From the NCBI RefSeq assembly GCF_014649375.1, contig NZ_BMSX01000003.1, positions 585,693 through 649,692 on the forward strand: a DNA stretch of 64,000 bases, written 5' to 3'. The notes below the pieces were generated by a model, which was not told the origin of the DNA, ran no database searches, and worked only from the letters and a program-made list of their open reading frames with translations. The translations under genes were made by a program, and so were the position numbers. Below, piece after piece: positions 16,771-25,221 of this stretch; positions within the stretch are counted from its first letter, which is position 1, and the number at the start of each line of letters is the position of its first letter. The stretch is from Streptomyces aurantiogriseus (lineage in GTDB: Bacteria > Actinomycetota > Actinomycetes > Streptomycetales > Streptomycetaceae).

Positions 16771-19143
16771 TTGAGTCGTGAAACTGACAGTCCGTCCTCC
16801 GGGCCCAACGGGCGCGGCGGAGCCGCATACCCTTCGGGCACGCCGCCGTACGGCATCCCCGTGGTGTCCGACGGCGGTGCGGACGCGGGCCGTTCGGCCG
16901 CGCAGCCGGAGGAACGCAAGACCACCGAGACCACGCTGACGACCCGGATCCGGATCAACATCCCCGGGTCGCGGCCCATTCCGCCGGTCGTCGTGCGCAA
17001 GCCCGTCGCGGAGGCGGAGGGCGCGGGCGAGAAGGGCGGTGCCGACGCGCAGGCCGCGGGCTCCGCCAAGGGAGCGCGCGCCGCGAAGGCCTCCGGAGCC
17101 GCGGGCGGCGGGAGTTCCGCCGCTGCCGCGGGGCCCGTCGAGGCACCCGCCGAAGCGGCGCCGTCGGCCGAGGAGAAGACGAGCGACTGGTTCGCACCGC
17201 GCAAGTCCGGGCCGGCCAAGGGCGGTCAGGGCGGCGGCTCCACCAACGGGGCCGCAGCCGCAGGCGGTTCGGCTGCGGGCACCGCGACGGGTGCCGGCGC
17301 CGGTTCGCCTGCCGCCGCCAACGGAGGTGCGCGTCCGGCCGGTTCGGCTTCCGGTGCGCCCGGTGGCGCACGTCCGGGGGCCGGGCGGCCCGGCGGTGTC
17401 GTCGGTTCCATGAGCATGCCGGGTGCCACCCGCCCCGGCGGTACGAACGGTGCCGGGCTCGCCGGCGCCACCGGCGGTCCCGTGGCTCCGGGACACGGCG
17501 GCGGCACCGGCTCCTTCGATGTGACCGAGGTGCTCGCCGCGGGCCCGCTGGGCAACGGCGCGCGTCCGGGGCAGGGTGGTGCCACCGAGCCGCGCCGCGA
17601 CGACCTGCCGTACTTCTCGGACAACGGCGACGGCCGGAACGGCCACGCCGGGGCCAACGGCCAGGGCGGCGCCCCCGGCGGTCCCGGTGGCCCGGGCGAC
17701 CCCCAAGACTTCAACGGTCCGGACGGCCCCGGCCGTCGCGGTGGCCGGGGCGGCCCGCAGGGCCCCGCCGGACCGACCACCGGCCCGGTCACCGGCGACG
17801 GCCCGTTCGTCCCGCCGATGCAGGGCTCGGCTCCCGGCGCGCCCGCCGGCGCCGTGGGCGCGCCGCACGCGCCCGGTGGCCCCGGCGCCCCCGCCGGTCT
17901 CGGCGGCCCCGGCACCGGTCGCCTCCCCGGCGGCGGTCTCAGCGACGACACCGCGATCCTCACCCCGCAGAAGCCGGCCCCCGAGCCCGGTCCGGGCGGC
18001 TACGGCCGGCATGACAACGTCTCCGGACAGACCGTCACCAGCGGCATCCCGGTCGTGCCCCCGCCCGGTCAGGGCGCCGGCCCCGGCGGGCCGTTCGCGC
18101 CCGGCGCGCACACCGACGGGCCGACGCCGCCCACCCCGCCGAAGCGGTCCGAGCCGACCACGCAGAGCACGCCCGCGGCCGGCTCGAAGAAGAAAAAGAA
18201 GAAGGGCCGCAGCAAGCTGGTCCTGCTCGGCGGCGTGGTCGTCCTCGCCGGCGCCGGCGCCTACGGCGCCGGGCTGCTGATGAACCACTCCGACGTGCCC
18301 AAGGGCACCACCGTGCTCGGCGTCGACATCGGCGGCGGCACCCGCGACGACGCCGTCAAGAAGCTCGACGACGCCTTCGACAAGCGGGTCACGCAGGCGC
18401 TGAAGCTGTCCGTCGACGGCACCACCGTCACCCTGAAGCCGGAACAGTCGGGCCTGCAGTTCGACATGCAGGCCACGGTCGACGCGGCCGCCAAGAGCGA
18501 CTACAACCCGGTCTCGGTGATCGGCTCGCTGTTCGGGGAGCACCGCGAGGTCGAGCCGGTCATGCCGGTCGACGAGGAGAAGCTGCAGGCCGCCCTGGAG
18601 GCCGCCGCGGGCGGCTCCGGCTCGGCCACCGACGGCACGATCAAGTTCGAGTCCGGCAAGGCCGTCGCCGTCTATGGCAAGGCGGGCAAGGGCATCGACG
18701 CCGCGAAGGCCGGGACGGCCGTCGTGGACGCCTACCGCGCCCAGGTGGAGAGCGGCACGGCCACCGCGGTGAAGGTCCCCACGACCACCAAGCAGCCGAC
18801 GGTGTCCAACGCCGAGGTCGACCGGATGATGAAGGAGTTCGCCGAACCGGCGATGTCCGCCAAGGTCACCGTCGAGACCGACCCGGCGCACTCCGTCCCG
18901 ATGAGCCCGAAGAACTCCCTGTGGAAGTTCCTGGGCGTCAAGGCGGTCAACGGCAAGCTCGTCGAGTACTACGACAAGGCCGCCCTGGAGGAGCTGTACG
19001 GCGGCGCCTTCGACGGCGTCCTGATCACCCGCGGCAACGGGCAGAAGACGCCCGTCACCGTGGAGGACGTGATCAGCGCCCTGCGCCCGGCCCTGAAGAG
19101 CGAGACGGACCGGGTCGGGGTCATCGACACCGACCCGAGCTGA
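16771..19143 (+). CDS. VanW/YoaR-type peptidoglycan-binding-like membrane protein with long low-complexity N-terminus
   Basis: 790 residues from a TTG start that follows GGAGAACC. The first ~470 residues are Gly/Ala/Pro-rich and probably disordered and cytoplasmic. KKKKKKGRSK then precedes one membrane helix (about residues 480-500). The extracytoplasmic part (about 505-790) begins GTTVLGVDIGG, typical of the YoaR-like putative peptidoglycan binding domain that precedes VanW domains, with SGLQFDMQATVDAA and repeats of that fold. A cell-envelope role is inferred. No catalytic motif is visible. Followed by a perfect hairpin. Confidence 0.85.
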   Translation: MSRETDSPSSGPNGRGGAAYPSGTPPYGIPVVSDGGADAGRSAAQPEERKTTETTLTTRIRINIPGSRPIPPVVVRKPVAEAEGAGEKGGADAQAAGSAKGARAAKASGAAGGGSSAAAAGPVEAPAEAAPSAEEKTSDWFAPRKSGPAKGGQGGGSTNGAAAAGGSAAGTATGAGAGSPAAANGGARPAGSASGAPGGARPGAGRPGGVVGSMSMPGATRPGGTNGAGLAGATGGPVAPGHGGGTGSFDVTEVLAAGPLGNGARPGQGGATEPRRDDLPYFSDNGDGRNGHAGANGQGGAPGGPGGPGDPQDFNGPDGPGRRGGRGGPQGPAGPTTGPVTGDGPFVPPMQGSAPGAPAGAVGAPHAPGGPGAPAGLGGPGTGRLPGGGLSDDTAILTPQKPAPEPGPGGYGRHDNVSGQTVTSGIPVVPPPGQGAGPGGPFAPGAHTDGPTPPTPPKRSEPTTQSTPAAGSKKKKKKGRSKLVLLGGVVVLAGAGAYGAGLLMNHSDVPKGTTVLGVDIGGGTRDDAVKKLDDAFDKRVTQALKLSVDGTTVTLKPEQSGLQFDMQATVDAAAKSDYNPVSVIGSLFGEHREVEPVMPVDEEKLQAALEAAAGGSGSATDGTIKFESGKAVAVYGKAGKGIDAAKAGTAVVDAYRAQVESGTATAVKVPTTTKQPTVSNAEVDRMMKEFAEPAMSAKVTVETDPAHSVPMSPKNSLWKFLGVKAVNGKLVEYYDKAALEELYGGAFDGVLITRGNGQKTPVTVEDVISALRPALKSETDRVGVIDTDPS

Positions 19144-19154
19144 CGCGACACCTC

Positions 19155-19194
19155 CGCGAAGGGCACCCGGCACCATCGCCGGGTGCCCTTCGCG
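19155..19194 (+). terminator. Strong stem-loop terminator
   Basis: Perfect 17-bp stem (19155-19171 with 19178-19194) and six-base loop, 11 bases after the stop of the YoaR-like gene; isolates it from the ABC exporter operon. Confidence 0.9.
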
Positions 19195-19268
19195 CATGAC
19201 ATCCGTCATACGGCACTCCGGACGCCCGACACTGCCGCCCACCCGGCCCCCGGGACGACGATCGACGT

Positions 19269-20204
19269 ATGACGACGACACCACCGGTGGTCGAGTTCGA
19301 CCAGGTGAGCAAGGGTTTCGGGGACGTACGGGCAGTGGACGGGCTCAGCCTCGCACTGCACCCGGGGGAGACGGTGGCGCTGCTGGGGCCCAACGGGGCC
19401 GGCAAGTCGACCACCCTCGACCTCCTCCTCGGCCTCAAGTACGCCGACAGCGGCACGGTCCGTGTGTTCGGCACGAGCCCGCGCGAGGCGATCGTCGCCG
19501 GGCGGGTGGGCGCGATGCTGCAGAGCGGCGGGCTGATGGACGAGGTCACCGTCGCCGAACTGGTCGGCCTCGCCTGCGAGCTGCACCCGCGGCCGTACCG
19601 GCCCGCCGACGTGCTGGCCCGCGCGGGCGTCACCCAGATCGCCGACCGCAAGGTCGACAAGCTCTCCGGCGGTCAGGCCCAGCGTGTCCGCTTCGCCCTC
19701 GCCACCGCCGGCGACAGCGACCTCATCGTCCTGGACGAGCCCACCACCGGCATGGACGTCACCACCCGCCGGGCGTTCTGGGCCACCATGCGCGAACAGG
19801 CCGACCAGGGCCGCACGGTCCTCTTCGCCACCCACTACCTGGAAGAGGCCGACGCGATCGCCGACCGCGTGCTCGTCCTGCACCGCGGTCGCCTGCTCGC
19901 CGACGGCACGGCCGCCGAGATCAAGGCGAAGGCCGGTGCGCGCCGCATCTCCTTCGACCTGGACGGCGAGATCGACGAGCCCGCCCTGCGCACCCTGCCC
20001 TTCCTCACCACGCTGACCGTGTCCAACAGCGGCTCCGCCGCGGGGTCCGGCCCGACCGTCCGCATCCAGTCCGCCGACGCCGACGCCACCGTCCACGCCG
20101 TCTACGCCCTCGGCCTGTACCCCCGCAACCTGGAGGTCGCCGGCCTCGGCCTGGAGCAGGCCTTCGTCACCCTCACCGCCGCCGAGGAGGCACGCACCTC
20201 ATGA
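19269..20204 (+). CDS. ABC-2 type exporter ATP-binding protein (DrrA-like)
   Basis: 311 residues. Walker A GPNGAGKST (about 38-46), Q-loop MLQSGGLMDEVTV, signature KLSGGQAQRVRFALA, Walker B LIVLDEPTTGMD, H-loop FATHYLEEAD, then a DrrA-type C-terminal extension. Powers the membrane permease encoded next (ATGA overlap). With the coupled two-component system this is a typical antibiotic or lipid/cell-envelope stress export cassette. The substrate is not predictable. First gene of a four-gene operon linked by four-base overlaps. Confidence 0.94.
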   Translation: MTTTPPVVEFDQVSKGFGDVRAVDGLSLALHPGETVALLGPNGAGKSTTLDLLLGLKYADSGTVRVFGTSPREAIVAGRVGAMLQSGGLMDEVTVAELVGLACELHPRPYRPADVLARAGVTQIADRKVDKLSGGQAQRVRFALATAGDSDLIVLDEPTTGMDVTTRRAFWATMREQADQGRTVLFATHYLEEADAIADRVLVLHRGRLLADGTAAEIKAKAGARRISFDLDGEIDEPALRTLPFLTTLTVSNSGSAAGSGPTVRIQSADADATVHAVYALGLYPRNLEVAGLGLEQAFVTLTAAEEARTS

Positions 20205-20941
20205 ACGGCCTGATCAAGCTGGAGCTCACCCGCGCCCTGCGCAACCGCAAGTTCCTGTTCTTCTCGGTGATCTACCCGTCGGTGCTGTTCCTGCTCGTCG
20301 CGGGCAGCGCCGACAGCACGACGAAGGTCGACGGCACCGGCCTGACCCTGCCGACCTACATGATGGTCTCCATGGCCTCCTTCGGCGCCCTCACCGCCGT
20401 CCTGATGGGCAACAGCGAGCGCATCGCCAAGGAACGGGAGAGCGGCTGGGTACGGCAGCTGCGGCTGACCCCGCTGCCCGGCCGCGGCTATGTCCTCGCC
20501 AAGACCGCGAGCGCCGCCGTCGTCAGCCTGCCGTCCATCGTCGTCGTCTTCGCCGTCGCCGCCGCCGTGAAGGACGTACGGCTGGACGCCTGGCAGTGGC
20601 TCGCGCTCACCGGCGCGATCTGGGCCGGCAGCCTCGTCTTCGCCGCCCTCGGCGTCGCGCTCGGCTACCTCGCGAGCGGGGACGCGGTCCGCCCGATCAC
20701 GATGATCACCTACTTCGGCCTGTCGATCCTCGGCGGCCTGTGGATGCCGACGACGACCTTCCCGGCCTGGCTGCAGGACATCGCGAAGTGGGTGCCCACC
20801 CGCGCGTACGCTGCCCTGGGGCAGGCCATCGAGCAGAACCAGGTACCGCACGCCCAGGACCTCGCCGTCCTCGCGGTCTTCTTCGCCCTGTTCACCGGCG
20901 GCGCGGCCTGGCTGTACCGGAAGGACACGCTGAAGGCGTGA
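20201..20941 (+). CDS. ABC-2 type exporter permease
   Basis: 246 residues, six predicted membrane helices (first FLFFSVIYPSVLFLLVAG, then YMMVSMASFGALTAVLMG, VVSLPSIVVVFAVAAAV, LTGAIWAGSLVFAALGVAL, MITYFGLSILGGLWMP and LAVLAVFFALFTGGAAWLY). The IAKERESGWVRQLRLTPLP cytoplasmic segment is typical of DrrB-like ABC-2 permeases. Start overlaps the ATPase stop (ATGA). Confidence 0.94.
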   Translation: MNGLIKLELTRALRNRKFLFFSVIYPSVLFLLVAGSADSTTKVDGTGLTLPTYMMVSMASFGALTAVLMGNSERIAKERESGWVRQLRLTPLPGRGYVLAKTASAAVVSLPSIVVVFAVAAAVKDVRLDAWQWLALTGAIWAGSLVFAALGVALGYLASGDAVRPITMITYFGLSILGGLWMPTTTFPAWLQDIAKWVPTRAYAALGQAIEQNQVPHAQDLAVLAVFFALFTGGAAWLYRKDTLKA

Positions 20942-22104
20942 GCGGCATGGGCATCGGCATCGGGCAGCGCCCGGAGAACCGCAGGCAACGGATCGTCAAG
21001 TCCCTGTGGACCGGCATCTGGCTGGTGTACCTGAGCGCGCCCGTCACCGACCTGCTGCACGGCGGTCACAGCGCCGGCGTCCGGGTCCTCGGCTGGATCG
21101 GCCTCGCCGCCTTCGTCGGCTGGTACATGGTGCTGGTCTTCCGCACCGGGCGCGGCGAGCGCAACGGCCTGGTGCTCGGCTCCCTCGGGGTCCTCACGGC
21201 CCAGTCCACCGTCCTCGCCCTCACCCTGGGCCGCGAGTGGCTCGTCCTCTTCGTCTACGTCTCGATCGCGTCCGGCGCCGCACTGCCCCTGCGCCTCGCC
21301 CGCTGGACCATCCCGGCCACGTCCGCCCTGATGGCCGCGCTCGCGTTCGCGGTGCCGGGCGGCCGGGCCTACCTGGCCGGACTCCTCGTCCCGGCGCTGC
21401 TGGGCGGCTTCGCCATGACCGGCGTACGCGAACTCGTCCGGACGACCGTCGCCCTGCGCGAGGCCCGCGCCACCGTCGCCCAGCTCGCCGCCAACGAGGA
21501 GCGCCTCCGCCTCGCCCGCGACCTGCACGACCTGCTGGGCCACTCCCTGTCCCTGATCACCCTGAAGAGCGAGCTGGCCGGCCGTATGCTCCCCGACCAC
21601 CCCGACAAGGCGGCCCGGCAGGTCGCCGACATCGAACAGGTCAGCCGCCAGGCCCTCGTCGACGTCCGCGAGGCCGTCACCGGCTACCGCCGCCCCCGCC
21701 TCACCGCCGAACTCGCCGGCGCCCGGGCCGCCCTGACCGCGGCCGGCATCACCGCCGGGATCCCCGCCGAACCCGACCTCGCCGGCGTCCCCGAGGACAG
21801 CGAGTCCGCCCTCGCCTGGGCCCTGCGCGAGGCGATCACCAACGTCGTCCGGCACAGCGGCGCCCGCCGCTGCACGGTGGAGCTCCTGCGCCGCCAGACC
21901 CTCGACGGCCCCGTCCTCGAACTCGCCGTCGAGGACAACGGCTCCGGCGCCTCGGGCCAGGGCCCCGGCAACGGCCTCACCGGCCTCACCGAGCGCCTGC
22001 AGAAGGCGGGCGGCACCTTGGACGCGGGCGGCATCCGGCACGGCTTCCGCCTGGTCGCCCGCGTCCCGGCGGGCCCTTCGCCGGACGTAGGATCCGGGCC
22101 ATGA
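20938..22104 (+). CDS. Sensor histidine kinase, DesK/NarL-type (HisKA_3)
   Basis: 388 residues from the GTG at 20938 (GTGA overlap with the permease stop); the ATG at 20947 is an alternative. Five to six N-terminal membrane helices make up the sensor. The dimerisation/phosphoacceptor motif LARDLHDLLGHSLSLI carries the histidine near residue 200, and the N-box ITNVVRHSGARR and DNGSGA/GNGLTGLTERL form the ATPase. Signals to the coupled response regulator. As in B. subtilis DesKR, a kinase next to an ABC-2 exporter suggests sensing of envelope or drug stress. Confidence 0.94.
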   Translation: MSGMGIGIGQRPENRRQRIVKSLWTGIWLVYLSAPVTDLLHGGHSAGVRVLGWIGLAAFVGWYMVLVFRTGRGERNGLVLGSLGVLTAQSTVLALTLGREWLVLFVYVSIASGAALPLRLARWTIPATSALMAALAFAVPGGRAYLAGLLVPALLGGFAMTGVRELVRTTVALREARATVAQLAANEERLRLARDLHDLLGHSLSLITLKSELAGRMLPDHPDKAARQVADIEQVSRQALVDVREAVTGYRRPRLTAELAGARAALTAAGITAGIPAEPDLAGVPEDSESALAWALREAITNVVRHSGARRCTVELLRRQTLDGPVLELAVEDNGSGASGQGPGNGLTGLTERLQKAGGTLDAGGIRHGFRLVARVPAGPSPDVGSGP

Positions 22105-22715
22105 GCGGCACGATCAAGGTCCTCCTGGCCGAGGACCAGTCGATGGTCCGCGAGGCACTCGCCGCCCTGCTCGGTCTCGAGGACGACATCGAGGTGGTCG
22201 CGCAGGTGGCCCGCGGCGACGAGGTCCTCACGGCCGCGCGGACCCACGACATCGACGTGGCCCTCCTCGACATCGAGATGCCGGGCGCGACGGGCATCGA
22301 GGCCGCGGCCCGACTGCACAGCGAGATCCCGGAGGTGAAGCTCGTCGTCCTCACCACCTTCGGCCGCCCCGGCTACCTCCGCAGCGCCATGGAGGCCGGC
22401 GCCGACGCCTTCCTCGTCAAGGACGCCCCCGCCGCCCAACTCGCCGACGCCATCCGCAGGGTCCTGAGGGGGGAACGGGTCATCGACCCGGTTTTGGCGG
22501 CAAACGCCCTGGCAGAGGGCGCGAATCCGCTGACGGAGCGGGAGCGGGAGGTCCTGAGGGCAGCGGCGGACGGCTCCACGAACGCGGAACTGGCGGCGGC
22601 GCTTCACCTCTCCCAGGGCACGGTCCGCAACTACCTGTCGACGGCGATCCAGAAACTGGCGGTGCGGAACCGGGCGGAGGCAGTACGGGTGGCAAGGGAG
22701 AAGGGCTGGCTGTAG
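22101..22715 (+). CDS. LuxR/NarL-type response regulator
   Basis: 204 residues. Receiver domain with acidic pair ED (11-12), phosphoacceptor D57 in ALLDIEMPG, switch T in VVLTTFGR, and K in FLVKDAP. The C-terminal LuxR helix-turn-helix is shown by LTEREREVLRAAADGSTNAELA and TVRNYLSTAIQKL. Starts by ATGA overlap with the kinase; it probably regulates its own exporter operon. Conserved DesR-like architecture. Confidence 0.95.
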   Translation: MSGTIKVLLAEDQSMVREALAALLGLEDDIEVVAQVARGDEVLTAARTHDIDVALLDIEMPGATGIEAAARLHSEIPEVKLVVLTTFGRPGYLRSAMEAGADAFLVKDAPAAQLADAIRRVLRGERVIDPVLAANALAEGANPLTEREREVLRAAADGSTNAELAAALHLSQGTVRNYLSTAIQKLAVRNRAEAVRVAREKGWL

Positions 22716-22796
22716 CCGGCGAGGCGCGCGGGGAGGTATCGACAGGCGGCTGCGCCGCGAGCAACCACGCATGCACCCGCAGACGCCGCACAACCC

Positions 22797-23630
22797 TCAG
22801 TTGAGCCTCGCTCGCGCGGCGAACGCCTGCTCCCGCACCCGCTCGGCCGCCCCCTCGTCCACAGCCCCCAGGATCTCCGCGTACGCCTCCAGCTCCACCG
22901 CCCCCTCGACGAAGTCCCCTCGCTGCACCAGCACCTGCGCCCGCTCGTACCGCAACCGAGCCGGATGAGAAGGCAGCAGCAAAGACAACTCCACCGCCCA
23001 CAGGGCGACATCCGACCGCTCCGGCCGAGCCACGGCCCACGCCCGGATGTTGTTCAGGATCCGCAGCACGACCTCCAACGGCTCCGCCGGCACCAGCATC
23101 GACGCATCCAGCGGAGCCCCCGTCGCCCCCGCGACCAGCAACTCCGCATCACGCCCCGTCAACACCCGCCCCCCGTCGAACGGATCGACCAGCACCTGCT
23201 GCTCCGGAGGACCGAACCCCACCACGAAGTGCCCCGGCAGGGCGACCCCGTACACCGGTGCCCCCGCCCTCCGCGCGACCTCCATCCACACCACGGACAG
23301 CAGGATCGGCAGCCCGCGCCGACGCCGCAGCACCTCGTGCAGCAGCGAGGACTCCAACCGCTGGTAGTCCGCGGCGGAGCCATGGAACCCGTACCGCTCA
23401 CCGAGCAGCTCCCGCAGCGCCACCGCCCACGACCGCGGCCCGCCGGGCCGGAAGGGCACCTGCCCCGCCAGCCGGTCCAGCTCGACCTGCGCGGCGTCGA
23501 GCCCGGCCTCGTCGAGCGTCCGGTCGGCCTCCGCGGCCACCAGCAGGCACAGCACGGCCAGGTCGGGCCGCTCGGCCCGCGCCTCCTCGGCGAACCGCCG
23601 CCGCACCTCGGCGGGCTCGAACCCGGTCAC
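22797..23630 (-). CDS. SirB1-family transglutaminase-like protein
   Basis: 277 residues from a GTG at 23630 overlapping the stop of the upstream acetyltransferase gene (GTGA). The N-terminus VRRRFAEEARAERPDLAVLC and the central LHEVLRRRRGLPILLSVVWM-VARRAG-PVYGVALPGHFVVG match the SirB1/YchA transglutaminase-like domain. C-terminal helices (RPERSDVALWAVELSLLLPS, RYERAQVLVQRGDFVEGAVE) look like tetratricopeptide repeats, also normal for the family. No cysteine protease triad is obvious and the molecular role is unknown. Confidence 0.85.
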   Translation of the reverse strand: MTGFEPAEVRRRFAEEARAERPDLAVLCLLVAAEADRTLDEAGLDAAQVELDRLAGQVPFRPGGPRSWAVALRELLGERYGFHGSAADYQRLESSLLHEVLRRRRGLPILLSVVWMEVARRAGAPVYGVALPGHFVVGFGPPEQQVLVDPFDGGRVLTGRDAELLVAGATGAPLDASMLVPAEPLEVVLRILNNIRAWAVARPERSDVALWAVELSLLLPSHPARLRYERAQVLVQRGDFVEGAVELEAYAEILGAVDEGAAERVREQAFAARARLN

Positions 23631-24634
23631 GGCGCTCCAGCCTCCGGTTCCCGGTAGTGGTGGTACGAGTGATGCGCGCCGAAGCCCAGCCCGGCGTACA
23701 GCGCCCGCGCTCCCCCGTTGTCCTCCTCGACCTGCAGCCAGCCGGCGGACGCCCCCTCCTCCAGCGCCCGCTGCGCCAGCGCGGCCATCACCACCGTCGC
23801 CAGCCCTCGCCGCCGCTCCCCGGGATCCACCTCGACCGCCGCGAACCCGGCCCACCGTCCGTCCACGACACACCGCCCGATGGCGGCCGGAGCCGCCCCC
23901 GCCTCGCCCGGCACGGAGGCGAACCACACCGACGGCCCGCTCCCCAGCACCCGCAACGCCACCTCGCTCACCCCCTTGCGCCGGTACCGCGCCAGCCACG
24001 CCTCGTCGGCCTCGCGGGCGAGCACCACACCCTCAGGCTCCGCCCGGTCGGCGACCGGCGCCAGCGCCCCGATCCACAGCTCGGCGGTCACCTCCCGCAC
24101 CCACCCGCGCCGCTCCAGCTCCGCGCACAGCAACTCCTGGGCGCCCTCGGCCCCGGTCGCGGTCTGCACATAGGCGGGCAGCCCGCGCTCGCCGTACCAC
24201 CGCCGTACGGCGTCCAGGGCCGCGTCGAGCGGCACACCGGGGTCGCCGAGGGGGAGGACGGAGTTCGCGCGGCGGGTGAATCCGGCGGCGGCCCGCAGCT
24301 CCCACTCGCCGAGCCGCTCGCTCTCCAGGGGCTGCCAGGCCCGCGCGGCGACCCGCGCGAGCTCCTGGTACGAGGCGGCCGGCCCCCGGCGGCGCGCCGG
24401 AGCGGCCGGGACGACCTTTCCGGCGACCAGCGACGACTCGTCAATACGGACGCTTTCGCCGCTCTTCCGTGTGATCACCAGCACACCGGCGTCCCATGAT
24501 GTGAGAACACCCACCGTGTCGGTGAATTTCCCCTCCGTGACTCCAGGTTCGCTCAAGCGCCGCACGGAAACACGTTTGCCCACGTCAGCAGTGGTGATTC
24601 GGACCTCGAGGCGTCCGGCGGCCGAGAATTCCAC
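23627..24634 (-). CDS. GNAT-family N-acetyltransferase
   Basis: 335 residues from the GTG at 24634 (VEFSAAGRLEVRI...); starts at 24646 and 24664 are possible, and AGGAGGGG lies between them. An N-terminal domain of about 70 residues with SH3-like beta pattern (GRLEVRITTADVGKRVSVRR, VGVLTSWDAGVLVITRKSGE) precedes the GNAT fold, whose acetyl-CoA loop is VEVDPGERRRGLATVVMAAL and whose C-terminus is EEDNGGARALYAGLGF. Acceptor unknown. Coupled to the SirB1-like gene downstream. Confidence 0.88.
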   Translation of the reverse strand: MEFSAAGRLEVRITTADVGKRVSVRRLSEPGVTEGKFTDTVGVLTSWDAGVLVITRKSGESVRIDESSLVAGKVVPAAPARRRGPAASYQELARVAARAWQPLESERLGEWELRAAAGFTRRANSVLPLGDPGVPLDAALDAVRRWYGERGLPAYVQTATGAEGAQELLCAELERRGWVREVTAELWIGALAPVADRAEPEGVVLAREADEAWLARYRRKGVSEVALRVLGSGPSVWFASVPGEAGAAPAAIGRCVVDGRWAGFAAVEVDPGERRRGLATVVMAALAQRALEEGASAGWLQVEEDNGGARALYAGLGFGAHHSYHHYREPEAGAP

Positions 24635-24775
24635 AGGTCGGTCCACCCCTCCTGTTCGGATCATGCCCAGGAACGGAGATACTAGGGGCGGGCATCGACG
24701 ACGCCGCGCTCCCGCGCGCCAGGCGGCGGAGCCTGTGGGAGGCCCGCCAGCGCCCTATCGAGGAGGAACGACAGC

Positions 24776-25096
24776 GTGACCTACGTCATCGCGCAGCCTT
24801 GTGTCGACGTCAAGGACAAGGCGTGCATCGAGGAGTGCCCGGTCGACTGCATCTACGAGGGCTCCCGGTCCTTGTACATCCACCCGGACGAATGCGTCGA
24901 CTGTGGTGCCTGTGAGCCGGTCTGCCCGGTCGAGGCGATCTTCTACGAGGACGACGTGCCGGAGGAGTGGAAGGACTACTACAAGGCGAACGTCGAGTTC
25001 TTCGACGAGCTGGGCTCGCCCGGCGGCGCCAGCAAGCTGGGTCTGATCGAGCGCGACCACCCCTTCGTCGCCGCGCTGCCGCCGCAGGCCGAGTAA
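24776..25096 (+). CDS. fdxA: Seven-iron ferredoxin FdxA
   Basis: 106-residue electron carrier with one [3Fe-4S] and one [4Fe-4S] cluster. Cysteines at 9, 17, 21, 25 and 40, 43, 46, 50 match the FdxA/FdxC pattern; by analogy C9, C17 and C50 bind the 3Fe cluster, and C21, C40, C43 and C46 the 4Fe cluster. GTG start preceded by GAGGAGGAACGAC. The gene pair fdxA-dapC is widely conserved in actinobacteria. A strong terminator follows, but weak readthrough into dapC is plausible. Confidence 0.96.
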   Translation: MTYVIAQPCVDVKDKACIEECPVDCIYEGSRSLYIHPDECVDCGACEPVCPVEAIFYEDDVPEEWKDYYKANVEFFDELGSPGGASKLGLIERDHPFVAALPPQAE

Positions 25097-25123
25097 CCAC
25101 GCAAGCGGCCCGCATCACCGCGC

Positions 25124-25177
25124 CGCCTCGGTCCCGTACGGCCTGATCGCCCTTGATCGCCGTACGGGACCGAGGCG
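25124..25177 (+). terminator. Stem-loop between fdxA and dapC
   Basis: Perfect 19-bp inverted repeat (25124-25142 with 25159-25177), 16-base loop, followed by TTT. It may act as a terminator or attenuator, reducing readthrough from fdxA into the same-strand dapC gene. Confidence 0.85.
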
Positions 25178-25221
25178 TTTGCGGTACGAGCCGCCGTACC
25201 GACGAAAGTGAGCCAGTAACC

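Noticed and set aside
16465..19284. 939-codon open frame on the minus strand
   Set aside because: Antisense to the Gly/Pro/Ala-rich YoaR-like gene; composition is a mirror of that repeat-rich sequence and there is no ribosome binding site or domain.
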